NCBI GenBank assembly: GCA_019117445.1
Contig: DWZS01000032.1
Span: forward strand, 42,157-106,156
Direction of reading: 5' to 3'
Source: Candidatus Limosilactobacillus excrementigallinarum
Lineage (GTDB): Bacteria; Bacillota; Bacilli; Lactobacillales; Lactobacillaceae
DNA length: 64,000 nucleotides
The notes beneath the pieces were generated by a model that saw only the letters and a list, made by a program, of their open reading frames with translations, was not told where the DNA came from and made no database searches. A program made the position numbers and the translations under genes. Of the stretch, positions 25,289 to 34,227 are shown in pieces. Positions within the stretch are counted from its first letter, which is position 1. Every line of letters starts with the position of its first letter.

Positions 25289-27274
25289 TTATTCAGCAGC
25301 GAGCGCTTCAATTGGATTCAATTTGGCCGCTCGTCGAGCAGGTAATAGTGCTGCGAGGAAAGAAATGATTAACGCCGCCAGAAATGCGAAAATCACGTTG
25401 CCAAACGTTAGTTGAACGATATTGAACTTAATCAATCCATAAAAGGCACTATTAATTCCCCACGTTGCTAACAAAGTAATCACGAGAGCGAGCACTGCCG
25501 CAAAAAGACCAATTAAGATAGATTCGGAAGTAAATAGGCGGCGAATATCAACCTTTCGTTCCCCGAGGGCACGTAAAATACCGATTTCCTTCGTCCGCTC
25601 TGATACCGACATGTACATCGTCACGATAATCATCAATGCAGAGACTAATAGTGAAATTGCAGCAACGCCTGTCAAAATACTGGAAGCTAACTTAACGTAG
25701 CTATTAATCCGTTTCAACATTGAACCGACAGTAATGGTACCAAAGACACGACGTTTTTGTGAACGAAGTGCATCAATCCGATCAGCAACTGTCTGGACTT
25801 GATCTAAACTAGCTGCTTTGACCGCCAGAAAGTTGGGCCGTGTATCGGCATTTTTGTCCTTCAGCGCCTGATAAACCGTTTCATAATTAATCGCGGAGCC
25901 ACCTGCAGTAGTGCTATCTACCAACCCCACAACCTTCACCGGCACCTGCACCGCAACCGGTTGTCCCTGCTGGTTAATCCAATTAAATGTTAAATTCAAT
26001 TTTTTACCAACGATTTTGCGGTAGCGTTTTGCACCCATCATTTGGGCAGCTTCCTGCTTACCAATGACCATTTCGCCCCGGTGTGGTTCATGACCATGCT
26101 TAATTGAATCAGCCTTATCATTAGCATTCCAGGTGCTCAGCGCTGTTCCACTTTGCACCTTGCCAGTTTTCGCCACTTCCAAACGGTACGTCGGCAGCGT
26201 ATAGCCTTTTTCAACCTTTTGTACACCAGATAGCTTATTCAGCCGCTTAATCTGGCCTTCGTCAATCATCCCTGCCTGAGGATCACCGGCCATATTTTGA
26301 AAAGTTTCCATTAGTTCCTGCTGATTCATTTTCCGGCCAGTCGTGTTTTTCAACACTTGAATAACACGCGGATTGGCAACTGAGTTGATTTGTTGTTGGA
26401 TATACCGATTAACCCCATTACCAAGGCCACTAAAAATCATAACCGCAAATAAACCGATAGCCACCCCAATCATAATGAGGGAGTTACGCCAGAAATTATA
26501 CATTAAATGCTTAAATGAAAACTCATAACTAGCATGAGCAGGCAGTTTCTGCGTTTGAATATGGGTCGGATCATCAGGAATCCGGTAAGCGGGCTTCAAT
26601 CGTTCATCCTGGTCAATTTTCCCATCCGCCATATGAACAATCCGCGTCCCGTGATTAGCCACTTCAGATGAGTGCGTTACTGCAATTACTAATTTGCCAT
26701 CCTTAGCAATCTCATCCATTAGTGCTAGTACTTCCTGAGTGTTCTTAGAATCCAATGCCCCGGTCGGTTCATCCGCAATAATGATCTGGGGGTCACTAGC
26801 TAACGCCCGCGCAATGGCAACCCGCTGCTTCTGTCCTCCAGAAAGATGCTTGGGATATTTATGAATTTGATCAGTTAACCCAACCTTAGTTAACAACTCT
26901 TCTGCTCGTTGCCTTTTCTTAGCTGATGAAAGAGTGGTCATGTCTAATGAAACTAATACATTATCCAAAACCGTTAAATGGGGGATTAAATTATATGATT
27001 GATAAATATGCCCAATTGTTGAGCGTCGATACTCGTCTAACTGTTTTTCGTTGCGATGATCAAGCAGCTGCCCATTCACTTTTACTTGACCCTTAAATTC
27101 CCGATCAAGGCCACCAACAATATTCATTAAAGTTGATTTCCCACCACCGGACTCTCCTAAAATGGACACGAACTCGCCCTTTTCAAAAGAAAGACTGATT
27201 CCTTTGAGTACGGGAAACTCATTATTTCCCAGGAAATATGATTTAAAAATGTCGTTTAATTCTAAAAACGCCAT
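25289..27274 (-). CDS. MacB-type ABC transporter, fused ATPase and permease
   Basis: Protein of 661 aa. Residues 1-225 are an ATPase: Walker [30 protein letters not shown] and VTHSSEVA. A membrane segment at about 258-280 is followed by a large extracytoplasmic MacB_PCD-like domain (about 285-520) and three C-terminal FtsX-type segments with [20 protein letters not shown]. This layout is that of MacB exporters, which act by mechanotransmission rather than substrate translocation. It is the last gene of the TetR-controlled operon and works with the separate ATPase and permease upstream or on its own; peptide or drug export is the likely role. Confidence 0.9.
   Translation of the reverse strand: MAFLELNDIFKSYFLGNNEFPVLKGISLSFEKGEFVSILGESGGGKSTLMNIVGGLDREFKGQVKVNGQLLDHRNEKQLDEYRRSTIGHIYQSYNLIPHLTVLDNVLVSLDMTTLSSAKKRQRAEELLTKVGLTDQIHKYPKHLSGGQKQRVAIARALASDPQIIIADEPTGALDSKNTQEVLALMDEIAKDGKLVIAVTHSSEVANHGTRIVHMADGKIDQDERLKPAYRIPDDPTHIQTQKLPAHASYEFSFKHLMYNFWRNSLIMIGVAIGLFAVMIFSGLGNGVNRYIQQQINSVANPRVIQVLKNTTGRKMNQQELMETFQNMAGDPQAGMIDEGQIKRLNKLSGVQKVEKGYTLPTYRLEVAKTGKVQSGTALSTWNANDKADSIKHGHEPHRGEMVIGKQEAAQMMGAKRYRKIVGKKLNLTFNWINQQGQPVAVQVPVKVVGLVDSTTAGGSAINYETVYQALKDKNADTRPNFLAVKAASLDQVQTVADRIDALRSQKRRVFGTITVGSMLKRINSYVKLASSILTGVAAISLLVSALMIIVTMYMSVSERTKEIGILRALGERKVDIRRLFTSESILIGLFAAVLALVITLLATWGINSAFYGLIKFNIVQLTFGNVIFAFLAALIISFLAALLPARRAAKLNPIEALAAE
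27224..27237. promoter_or_regulatory. Noc-binding-site-like palindrome (one mismatch)
   Basis: ATTTCCCAGGAAAT, one base from the Noc consensus, near the 5' end of the MacB-like gene. Confidence 0.45.
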
Positions 27275-27301
27275 GTACGTACCTCACCTTTCATGTCGTC
27301 C

Positions 27302-27979
27302 TTACTTAGTTTGCTTTATTTTACCATCATTAATTTCAAAAATGCGATCGGCATATTTACGTAAGCGCAAGTCGTGGGTGACCACAATCACCGTTTTATT
27401 TTTCTGTCTGGCGAGCCGTTGAAATTCTTGGCCAACCGCCGCCCCACGTTCGCTATCTAAAGCTGCGGTTGGTTCATCCGCCAACACTAGCGATGGATTA
27501 GTATACAGCGCTCTCGCTATCGCCACCCGTTGATTCTGACCACCTGATAGTTGATCTGGATACTGATTCTTTAACTGAACAATATCAAGCTCGCGCATTA
27601 GCTGATCTAATTCTTCACGATTCAGATTACCATTTGGCTTCACTCGATCAACTAACTGAAATTGTTCCGCAACCGTTAGATAAGGAAGCAGATTATAGGA
27701 CTGCAGAATAAAGCCAATTTTATTTAATCGCAGGCGCTCAAGTTCGTGCTTATTCATATCCTGAATATTTTGACTGTCAATTAACACTTGCCCTGAACTT
27801 GGTCGTCTCAATCCACCAGCAATTGTCAGAAAGGTACTCTTTCCCGAACCAGACGGGCCTAAGATCAAGGTTAGTTCTCCAGCTTGCGCTTGAAAATTAA
27901 TGGCAGATAACGCTTGGACTTGCCCAATCCCCGTGCCAAAAGTCCGATTAACATTTTTTAATTCAATTGTTGCCATCAT
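27302..27979 (-). CDS. ABC transporter ATP-binding protein (LolD/MacB type)
   Basis: ATPase of 225 aa with Walker A GPSGSGKST, Q-loop ILQSYNLLPYLTV (typical of the LolD/MacB subgroup), signature LSGGQNQR, Walker B LVLADEPTAALD and VVTHDLRLR. It follows the stand-alone permease gene by 8 bases and precedes the fused ATPase-permease by 27 bases. The natural partner is that permease. Confidence 0.92.
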   Translation of the reverse strand: MMATIELKNVNRTFGTGIGQVQALSAINFQAQAGELTLILGPSGSGKSTFLTIAGGLRRPSSGQVLIDSQNIQDMNKHELERLRLNKIGFILQSYNLLPYLTVAEQFQLVDRVKPNGNLNREELDQLMRELDIVQLKNQYPDQLSGGQNQRVAIARALYTNPSLVLADEPTAALDSERGAAVGQEFQRLARQKNKTVIVVTHDLRLRKYADRIFEINDGKIKQTK

Positions 27980-27987
27980 CTATCCTC

Positions 27988-29049
27988 CTAAATTGCATCT
28001 AATGGATCGATCTTGGTGATAATGCGAACTGGCAATAGCGCGCCAATCGTTCCTAAAACAATTAGGCTCAAGCCAATCAACAGGGTTAATGGCCAATTAA
28101 TAAGTAGTGGTACTGCTGATGGAATAACTAGTGCGGTACCTGAGGTTAGGAATAAGCCAATTAAGACACCAGCAACCATCAGTAACATCGCTTCAGCAAA
28201 GGTCGCCCGAATTAACGTCGAAACCGGAATCCCTTGGGCTCTTAAAACAGCATATTCTGGTAACTTCTGCATGGTTAAAATATAAAGAAAGACAGCTATC
28301 ACAATTAATGAAATCACCATCAAAAAACCAATCATAAATAGGAACGTGGTATTTTGAGCTGTATAACCTGGCAACTTTTGAATAAACTGGTTTGCCGTAT
28401 ATTTTTTTAACTGCGAATGGTGGTGGGCCGTTAATGCTCGATCAGCAAAGATTCCGCTTGCCACAAACTGATTTCCCATTCCCTTTAATTCTTGCCAAGT
28501 TGACAGTGAACCAATGGCCAATGGTGAAATATTCAATTTAGCATTTTTTACAAAACCAACAACCCGGTAGGGATGGGATTGGTCTGCCAGCTTAACTTGA
28601 TCACCAACTCGGTATCCTTTATCACGAAGGGAAGTATCTAGAACAATTTCATTTGTTTTAGTCGGTTTATGACCAGTCGTCAATTGTAATTTATGACGAT
28701 ACAGGTACTGATCCTTAGAAATTCCCATAAACTGAATTGATTGTTTATCTTGATGGTGCGTAGTCGCCTTTTTTAGGACAACCGGGACCGTGCCAACCAA
28801 CGCTTCGTGATCATCTAATTTCCCAGCTTGCTGCTTAGTAAGCATTGATTGACTGAGATTATCATTAGCATCCTTATTTAAATAAACCGTCTTAGTGTCC
28901 CAGGCACGGATCGCCGCCGTATTTTGATTAGCTAGTCCGAGCATTAATCCCGTTAACATAAACATAAGATAGCCAATTAACGCTACCATCCCGATAATCA
29001 AACCGTAATGGAGTTTATTATGCTTAATTTCACGAATTGCTAAAAACAT
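27988..29049 (-). CDS. ABC transporter permease (FtsX-like, DevC type)
   Basis: Membrane protein of 353 aa. Start at 29049 (MFLAIREIKHNKLHYG) follows AGGAGG; the longer frame reaching 29169 overlaps the TetR gene and is rejected. One N-terminal membrane segment (about 15-40), a large outside domain, then three segments with LYILTMQKLPEYAVLRAQGIP, the FtsX-type coupling region. Pairs with the downstream ATPase. The whole operon is transcribed from the TetR promoter. Confidence 0.9.
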   Translation of the reverse strand: MFLAIREIKHNKLHYGLIIGMVALIGYLMFMLTGLMLGLANQNTAAIRAWDTKTVYLNKDANDNLSQSMLTKQQAGKLDDHEALVGTVPVVLKKATTHHQDKQSIQFMGISKDQYLYRHKLQLTTGHKPTKTNEIVLDTSLRDKGYRVGDQVKLADQSHPYRVVGFVKNAKLNISPLAIGSLSTWQELKGMGNQFVASGIFADRALTAHHHSQLKKYTANQFIQKLPGYTAQNTTFLFMIGFLMVISLIVIAVFLYILTMQKLPEYAVLRAQGIPVSTLIRATFAEAMLLMVAGVLIGLFLTSGTALVIPSAVPLLINWPLTLLIGLSLIVLGTIGALLPVRIITKIDPLDAI

Positions 29050-29051
29050 CG

Positions 29052-29576
29052 CTATCCTCCTATGATCCCAACTAACGCTGCTCCGAGTCGTTTGATTACC
29101 GTCTGCTGATCCCCTGGATTCATCAAACATTCCTGAATCGTTTGGTGACATAGCACCATAATCGCCCACTGTTGCGCATTCAGCTGATTCAGCTGTCGAT
29201 ATTTAACACCCTGAGCAACTAAAAAGCCCTCATTTGATTCATAATAGTTCTTTAAAAACGCCGCATAGTCACTTTGCTGGATCCGTTTCATTAGTGTTTC
29301 AATCATGGTTTGGTATTCACGGGCCCGCCCGATTTGCTGAACTAACCTTTCCGGATGCAAATCTAAATCCCTAATGACGGTCATTAATAACCACTGATGA
29401 GCATCCACTAAATCTGCAAAGTACTTATAAAAGGTCCCTCGAGCAACGCCAGCAGTTTTAACAATGCGGGCTACTTGCGCGGTTGCTAAGGGATGGGTGC
29501 TAAACTCCTTTAATAAAGCTGTTTTGATGTTCTGTTTTTTCTGGCTAGAAAGATGCTGAAAAGTTTCTGTTGGCAT
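29052..29576 (-). CDS. TetR-family repressor of the ABC operon
   Basis: Regulator of 174 aa, starting at ATG 29576 after CAGGAG. The HTH is ALLKEFSTHPLATAQVARIVKTAGVARGTFYKYFADLVD near the N-terminus; the ligand-binding part is divergent, as usual. It is the first gene of a four-gene operon (2 bases before the permease), and two near-identical inverted repeats flank its promoter, so autorepression of the whole operon is very likely. The inducer is probably a transporter substrate. Confidence 0.92.
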   Translation of the reverse strand: MPTETFQHLSSQKKQNIKTALLKEFSTHPLATAQVARIVKTAGVARGTFYKYFADLVDAHQWLLMTVIRDLDLHPERLVQQIGRAREYQTMIETLMKRIQQSDYAAFLKNYYESNEGFLVAQGVKYRQLNQLNAQQWAIMVLCHQTIQECLMNPGDQQTVIKRLGAALVGIIGG

Positions 29577-29599
29577 AAATTTCTCCTGAAATAGAGTCA

Positions 29600-29614
29600 G
29601 TGACATGGTGTCAC
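29600..29614. promoter_or_regulatory. TetR operator O1
   Basis: GTGACATGGTGTCAC, a near-perfect inverted repeat in the 5' untranslated region of the TetR gene, downstream of the -10. Confidence 0.8.
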
Positions 29615-29630
29615 TATTTAATTTAGATTA

Positions 29631-29659
29631 ATCATACCAGTCTAGTGACACCGTGTCAA
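29631..29659 (-). promoter_or_regulatory. Promoter of the TetR-ABC operon
   Basis: Minus strand TTGACA (29659-29654), 17-base spacer, TATGAT (29636-29631). Confidence 0.88.
29645..29658. promoter_or_regulatory. TetR operator O2
   Basis: GTGACACCGTGTCA, same half-sites as O1, overlapping the -35 and spacer. Centres of the two sites are about 45 bases apart, so they bracket the promoter. Confidence 0.8.
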
Positions 29660-29669
29660 TTTACCTCAA

Positions 29670-29704
29670 AAAATAAGACCGAGCTCAACACTCGGTCTTA
29701 TTTT
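29670..29704 (-). terminator. Terminator after the dehydrogenase gene
   Basis: AAAATAAGACCGAG / CTCGGTCTTATTTT, 14-bp stem. Confidence 0.92.
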
Positions 29705-29728
29705 CTACTAATGGGATCTAAATGGGAG

Positions 29729-30739
29729 TTAGGCTTCTTCGCCGCCAACCTTAACGATGGCCTTAGAAACCTTGCCTAACTTACCACTAACAAAGTCTTC
29801 CACACCGTTTAAGTCTAATTCGTGCGAGAAGAGTGGCAGTGGATCAACAGTGCCAGAAGCCAATAAGGCAATTGAGTCTTCAAAAGTGTATGGGTTAATG
29901 AATGCCCCTTGAATAGTTAATTGCTTCTTGAAGACGTCATAAGTGTTTACTGAGAACTTATCATCTGGGTTTCCAACACCAAACATCAGAACTTGTGCAC
30001 CCTTGGCTGCAGCGTCTAATGCTTGTTCTTGAGTAGCTGGTAAACCAACTGCTTCAACAACAATGTCAAAGCTGTCTGCAGGAATTTCTTCCTTAGTAGT
30101 GTTGATGGTCTTTACACCGAAGTGTTCACGGTTGTTAGCTAACTTGTCATCAGAACGACCAGCTAGAGTAACTTCGTGAATACCCCGCGCCTTCAAAATT
30201 TGGGCAAATAGTTGACCTTCAAAACCATCACCTAATACTAATGCCTTTTGGTATGGGTGAGTTTCCAATAGGTCAACACCGTGCATTGCACAAGAAATTG
30301 GTTCAACAACGGCTGCGGCCTTTAATGAAACATCATCAGGAATTGGGTAAACAACCTTGGCTGGAGCAGTGAAGTATTCTTCAAAACCACCATCACGAGT
30401 AACCCCAACTGCATCCAAGTGTTCACACAATTCTGGACGTTGGGTCCGGCAGTATTCACATTGACCACAGTAAATGTTAGGGTCAACAGTTACCCGATCA
30501 CCCGGTTTAACGTTTGTAACGGCTGCACCAACTTTGGTAACCACCCCTGAGTTTTCATGACCTAAAACGATTGGTGGAACAGCTGATGCTGAACCAGGTA
30601 ATCCAGCATAAAGGGCCTTATCAGTTCCACAAATACCTGCATAGGCAGTGTGAACCAACACTTCATCTGGCTTAATTTCAGGAACTTCGTAGTCTTCAAC
30701 CTTAAGTTCTTTCTTACCTTCTAAAACTAATGCCTTCAT
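29729..30739 (-). CDS. Zinc-dependent medium-chain dehydrogenase, polyol/galactitol type
   Basis: NAD(P)-dependent alcohol or polyol dehydrogenase (336 aa). Catalytic zinc ligands Cys37 and His61-Glu62 (GHENSG); structural zinc Cys91, 94, 97 and 105 (CGQCEYCRTQRPELC). The Rossmann motif is LGDGFEG. It resembles sorbitol/galactitol or butanediol dehydrogenases; the sequence alone does not separate these. Monocistronic. Its promoter carries the same CG-centred operator as the sucrose phosphorylase operon, suggesting control by the same LacI regulator or CcpA. Confidence 0.9.
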   Translation of the reverse strand: MKALVLEGKKELKVEDYEVPEIKPDEVLVHTAYAGICGTDKALYAGLPGSASAVPPIVLGHENSGVVTKVGAAVTNVKPGDRVTVDPNIYCGQCEYCRTQRPELCEHLDAVGVTRDGGFEEYFTAPAKVVYPIPDDVSLKAAAVVEPISCAMHGVDLLETHPYQKALVLGDGFEGQLFAQILKARGIHEVTLAGRSDDKLANNREHFGVKTINTTKEEIPADSFDIVVEAVGLPATQEQALDAAAKGAQVLMFGVGNPDDKFSVNTYDVFKKQLTIQGAFINPYTFEDSIALLASGTVDPLPLFSHELDLNGVEDFVSGKLGKVSKAIVKVGGEEA

Positions 30740-30779
30740 TAGTAATACCTCTCTTGTGAATAGTTTAATTTACTCCGTC

Positions 30780-30809
30780 AGTATACGAAAAAACGGTCTC
30801 AATTGTCAA
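30780..30809 (-). promoter_or_regulatory. Promoter of the dehydrogenase gene
   Basis: Minus strand TTGACA (30809-30804), 18-base spacer, TATACT (30785-30780). The 299-base gap up to mntH (30740-31038) holds this, the operator, and the undefined mntH promoter. Confidence 0.75.
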
Positions 30810-30819
30810 ACGATTATCA
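30804..30819. promoter_or_regulatory. LacI-type operator overlapping the dehydrogenase -35
   Basis: Minus strand TGATAATCGTTTGACA, 15 of 16 bases identical to the site before the MFS-gtfA operon and in the same position relative to the -35. Confidence 0.6.
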
Positions 30820-31038
30820 TAACTTCTCCTAAATAATTCCAATCAAAAACCATGATTCCGAATTTAGCTTGGCAAGTGGCAGCAAAAATTCTGAAAAAGG
30901 CCGGTGATATTGCCTAAAAATCGGCATTTTCCATTGCGTTACTTTATTTTTTATGCTAACCTAACAAAGGTGTTCAAATAGATTAATATTTAATGTGGAC
31001 ATACCTTATTAGCATACGAAAGAAAGGGAGGATTTGGC

Positions 31039-32619
31039 GTGGCAAACACAAAAAATCAACACCGTAAACATAAACTGATTGAATATGCGAACGGTAAATC
31101 TCTTGAGGAAATCAATGGTACCGTTGAAGTTCCTCATGGTAAAGGCTTTTGGCGGACCTTATTCGCCTACTCAGGACCCGGTGCACTAGTTGCCGTTGGT
31201 TATATGGATCCTGGTAACTGGTCAACATCCATTACCGGTGGTCAAAGCTTCCAATATACGTTAATGACGACCATCCTGATTTCAAGTTTGATTGCGATGT
31301 TACTGCAAAACATGGCGGCTAAACTTGGTATCGTAAGTCAAATGGACCTCGCGCAGGCCATTCGGGCTCGTACAGGGAAGGCCTTAGGGGTTATCCTCTG
31401 GATCATGACCGAGTTTGCCATTATGGCAACGGATATTGCGGAAGTTATTGGGGCGGCAATTGCACTGAACTTGTTATTTCACATTCCATTAGTCCCAGCG
31501 GTCTTCATTACGGTACTTGACGTGTTAGTCCTGCTACTGTTAACCAAGATCGGTTTCCGGAAAATCGAAGCGATTGTTGCTTGTTTAATTTTGGTAATTC
31601 TCTTTGTTTTCGCCTATGAAGTTGCCCTTTCTAAGCCAGTTTGGGGTAGTGTATTCATGGGATTGATTCCTTCTGAAAAGGCCATTGCGAAGGGACCAAT
31701 TGTGGGTGGAATTTCACCATTAACTGGTTCACTCGGGATTATTGGGGCTACGGTTATGCCGCATAACCTGTACCTGCACTCCGCAATTTCACAAACCCGG
31801 AAACTGGACCACACGAATGTGGATGACATTCGTCAAACGGTTCGGTTCTCAATGTGGGATTCCAACATTCAATTAAGCTTGGCTTTTGTTGTTAATGCCT
31901 TGCTATTGATCATGGGGGTTGCAGTCTTCAAGAGTGGTGCTGTTGAAGATAGTTCATTCTTTGGTCTGTACGATGCTCTGAACAACACTTCCATGTTAAG
32001 TAACCCAATCTTAATTGGGGTTGCCAAGTCCGGAATTCTTTCAACCCTATTTGCGGTTGCCCTCTTGGCTTCTGGTCAAAACTCCACCATTACCGGGACC
32101 CTAACTGGCCAAGTCATCATGGAAGGATTCGTCCACATGAAGATGCCATTATGGGCACGGCGGTTAATTACCCGTTTGATTTCTGTTATTCCGGTTTTGG
32201 TCTGTGTTGCCTTGACCGCTCGAGAATCAGAAAACCAACAACACACCGCATTAAACTTGCTGATGGAAAACTCACAAGTCTTTCTGGCATTTGCCCTCCC
32301 ATTCTCCATGCTGCCACTATTATTAATGACCAATAGTGAGACAGAAATGGGTGAATTCCGGAACCATGTGATTACTCGGATTTTAGGATGGATTTCCGTC
32401 TTAGCATTAACGTTCCTAAACCTTTACAACCTTCCACAAACTTATGAAGGTTTTGGAATTTGGAACAAAGCGACTTCAGATACATTGGCATGGATTACGA
32501 TTGTTATCATCCTGGCCCTGCTGATTTGGACGTGTGTTGAAATGGTCATTGGTGACCGACGCTTTGCCGCAGAACACAAGAAGCATACTTGGGAAACCAA
32601 GCCGGCAGAAGAACATTAA
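31039..32619 (+). CDS. mntH: Nramp-family divalent metal transporter (manganese)
   Basis: Proton-coupled Mn2+ importer (526 aa). Start codon is GTG, preceded by AAAGGGAGG. The metal-binding motifs of the family are intact: DPGNW at residues 57-61 in helix 1 and a MPHNLYLHS segment in helix 6 near residue 240. About eleven membrane segments. Lactobacilli rely on high manganese instead of superoxide dismutase, so this is a core gene; several paralogues usually exist. No MntR site was identified with confidence. Monocistronic. Confidence 0.95.
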   Translation: MANTKNQHRKHKLIEYANGKSLEEINGTVEVPHGKGFWRTLFAYSGPGALVAVGYMDPGNWSTSITGGQSFQYTLMTTILISSLIAMLLQNMAAKLGIVSQMDLAQAIRARTGKALGVILWIMTEFAIMATDIAEVIGAAIALNLLFHIPLVPAVFITVLDVLVLLLLTKIGFRKIEAIVACLILVILFVFAYEVALSKPVWGSVFMGLIPSEKAIAKGPIVGGISPLTGSLGIIGATVMPHNLYLHSAISQTRKLDHTNVDDIRQTVRFSMWDSNIQLSLAFVVNALLLIMGVAVFKSGAVEDSSFFGLYDALNNTSMLSNPILIGVAKSGILSTLFAVALLASGQNSTITGTLTGQVIMEGFVHMKMPLWARRLITRLISVIPVLVCVALTARESENQQHTALNLLMENSQVFLAFALPFSMLPLLLMTNSETEMGEFRNHVITRILGWISVLALTFLNLYNLPQTYEGFGIWNKATSDTLAWITIVIILALLIWTCVEMVIGDRRFAAEHKKHTWETKPAEEH

Positions 32620-32623
32620 TAAT

Positions 32624-32657
32624 AAAAGTCATGGTTTTCACCATGGCTTTTTATTTT
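32624..32657 (+). terminator. Terminator after mntH
   Basis: AAAGTCATGGT / ACCATGGCTTT stem followed by T-rich sequence. Confidence 0.88.
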
Positions 32658-32742
32658 AGAGAATTTCTATTCTAGACGATATTTAACTGCGATCAAAAGT
32701 TTTAATAATGTTTGCTAAACTTGTATTAATAATGAATTAAAG

Positions 32743-32770
32743 TTGATTATTGATTTAGAACGATTATAAT
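32743..32770 (+). promoter_or_regulatory. ahpC promoter
   Basis: TTGATT, 16-base spacer, TATAAT. Confidence 0.7.
32755..32769. promoter_or_regulatory. Per-box-like site 1
   Basis: TTAGAACGATTATAA, one mismatch to TTANAATNATTNTAA, overlapping the -10 of ahpC. Confidence 0.55.
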
Positions 32771-32781
32771 AAAGATGTAAA

Positions 32782-32796
32782 TAAGAATTATTCTAA
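32782..32796. promoter_or_regulatory. Per-box-like site 2
   Basis: TAAGAATTATTCTAA, one mismatch to the PerR consensus, 27 bases after site 1 and just before the ahpC ribosome site. Confidence 0.55.
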
Positions 32797-32814
32797 TTTA
32801 AGGAGCGGGTATCA

Positions 32815-33378
32815 ATGAATTTAGTCAACCAAGAAATTGATGATTTTAAAGTTAATGCTTATTACAATGGTGAATTAACCACCGTGGCAAAGGATGATGT
32901 TTTAGGGAAATGGAGCATTTTCTTCTTCTACCCTGCCGACTTCTCCTTTGTTTGTCCAACCGAATTGGAAGCCTTACAAGCCCATTATGACGACTTTAAG
33001 AATGCCAATGCTGAAATCTATTCAATTTCTGAAGATACCGAGTTCGTCCACAAAGCGTGGGCAGATGCCTCACCAAAAATTGCCCAAATCAAATACCATA
33101 TGTTGGCAGACCCAGCTGGAAAGCTAGCACGCATGTTTGATGTCCTCGATGAAGATAGCGGTCAGGCTTACCGAGGTGTCTTCATTGTGGATCCTGATGG
33201 TAAAGTTCAATCCGCTACGATCAACAACATGGGGATCGGTCGGAGTGCCGATGAAATTTTACGGACTCTCCAAGCAGCACAATTTGTACGCCAGCATGGT
33301 GATCAAGTATGTCCAGTCAACTGGCATCCTGGTGATGAAACTTTGAAACCAGGTTTGGATTTAGTGGGTAAGCTTTAA
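32815..33378 (+). CDS. ahpC: Alkyl hydroperoxide reductase subunit C (2-Cys peroxiredoxin)
   Basis: Peroxide-scavenging peroxiredoxin (187 aa). Peroxidatic Cys47 lies in FSFVCPTE and resolving Cys166 in DQVCPVNW; GVFIVDP and the YF-like C-terminal helix region of the Prx1 class follow. The C-terminal YF motif itself is not obvious. No ahpF is downstream, so electrons must come from a reductase encoded elsewhere or thioredoxin. RBS AAGGAG. Two Per-box-like sites suggest peroxide induction. Confidence 0.95.
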   Translation: MNLVNQEIDDFKVNAYYNGELTTVAKDDVLGKWSIFFFYPADFSFVCPTELEALQAHYDDFKNANAEIYSISEDTEFVHKAWADASPKIAQIKYHMLADPAGKLARMFDVLDEDSGQAYRGVFIVDPDGKVQSATINNMGIGRSADEILRTLQAAQFVRQHGDQVCPVNWHPGDETLKPGLDLVGKL

Positions 33379-33388
33379 ATTATGGGAG

Positions 33389-33422
33389 AAACGGTAACGA
33401 TTCATTTTCGTTATCGTTTTTA
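33389..33422 (+). terminator. Terminator after ahpC
   Basis: AAACGGTAACGA / TCGTTATCGTTT stem followed by T run. Confidence 0.88.
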
Positions 33423-33533
33423 TCATTTTAATAACAATCTGTCGGAGTTGGTTATCGTCACGCGGTTAAATGGTATAATGTCAGAAAGAATTCTTGGTAA
33501 CGGCATTCGCCGAACCAAATTGAGGTGAGAGAA

Positions 33534-34202
33534 TTGGATAATAATAACAATCACGACCAAGAAAAACATTTAAGTCGCGTTGAATTATACGACACCCCGA
33601 AAAGTCGAAAAAAACCAAAACGAAGTTTATTTAGCCGCAAAGGTAAGCAAACTGCCGCTACTGGGCCAATCAGTGGCTCTCAGACTGAAGGTAATGCCAA
33701 TCGGACTAGCCGGACCAGCCTAAAAAAAGCTGGTCAACCCAAACGGCCCAAAAAGCCACGTGGTAAAAAGAACGGACGGATTTACAAGATTGTTCTTGGT
33801 ATTCTATTAGGAATTTTGGCAATCATGATTATCATCTTTGCGATCCGACAACAAAACCCGGTTAACAACGATTCTGATACCACGGTTTCATCATCAAGTT
33901 CCTCGAATTCTTCCCACAAACGTCATCACCGTCGTCACCGCACATCATCGGTTGACGATGACGATAACCAAGCCACTTACGAAATTCAAACGCCACGCTC
34001 AAACACCACTACGACGACCGGTGGCAATAACCAGACGAACCAAAATAGTGCTTCGCAAAACACGAATGACAACCAGCAATCAAATAATAATCAACAACAA
34101 AATAGTCAGCAAAGCAATAATAGTGCTAATACTAATAACGGTGCCAATAACAACGGTGGTCAATCTAATGCCGGTACTAATAATGGCACAACCAACCAAT
34201 AA
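33534..34202 (+). CDS. Single-pass membrane protein with Asn/Gln-rich outside tail
   Basis: Protein of 222 aa, not assigned to a family. TTG at 33534 is preferred because GAGGTGAG lies just before it; the GTG at 33525 is inside that site. Residues 1-80 are strongly basic (RKKPKRSLFSRKGK, KRPKKPRGKK) and cytoplasmic; one membrane segment spans about 83-104; the outside part has a Ser run, a His/Arg cluster HKRHHRRHR, an acidic VDDDD patch, and about 60 residues almost only Asn, Gln, Ser, Thr and Gly. The topology suggests a cell-envelope or nucleoid-to-membrane role, but this is speculative. The thrS leader follows. Confidence 0.8.
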   Translation: MDNNNNHDQEKHLSRVELYDTPKSRKKPKRSLFSRKGKQTAATGPISGSQTEGNANRTSRTSLKKAGQPKRPKKPRGKKNGRIYKIVLGILLGILAIMIIIFAIRQQNPVNNDSDTTVSSSSSSNSSHKRHHRRHRTSSVDDDDNQATYEIQTPRSNTTTTTGGNNQTNQNSASQNTNDNQQSNNNQQQNSQQSNNSANTNNGANNNGGQSNAGTNNGTTNQ

Positions 34203-34227
34203 ATATTAGAAAATTTTCATTTTAGTC

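Noticed and set aside
28000-29169. 393-residue version of the ABC permease starting at 29169
   Set aside because: It would overlap the TetR gene by 118 bases; ATG at 29049 has AGGAGG and starts at the first membrane segment.
30820-31038. Manganese riboswitch (yybP-ykoY) ahead of mntH
   Set aside because: The characteristic paired loops could not be found; only an ordinary AT-rich leader is seen.
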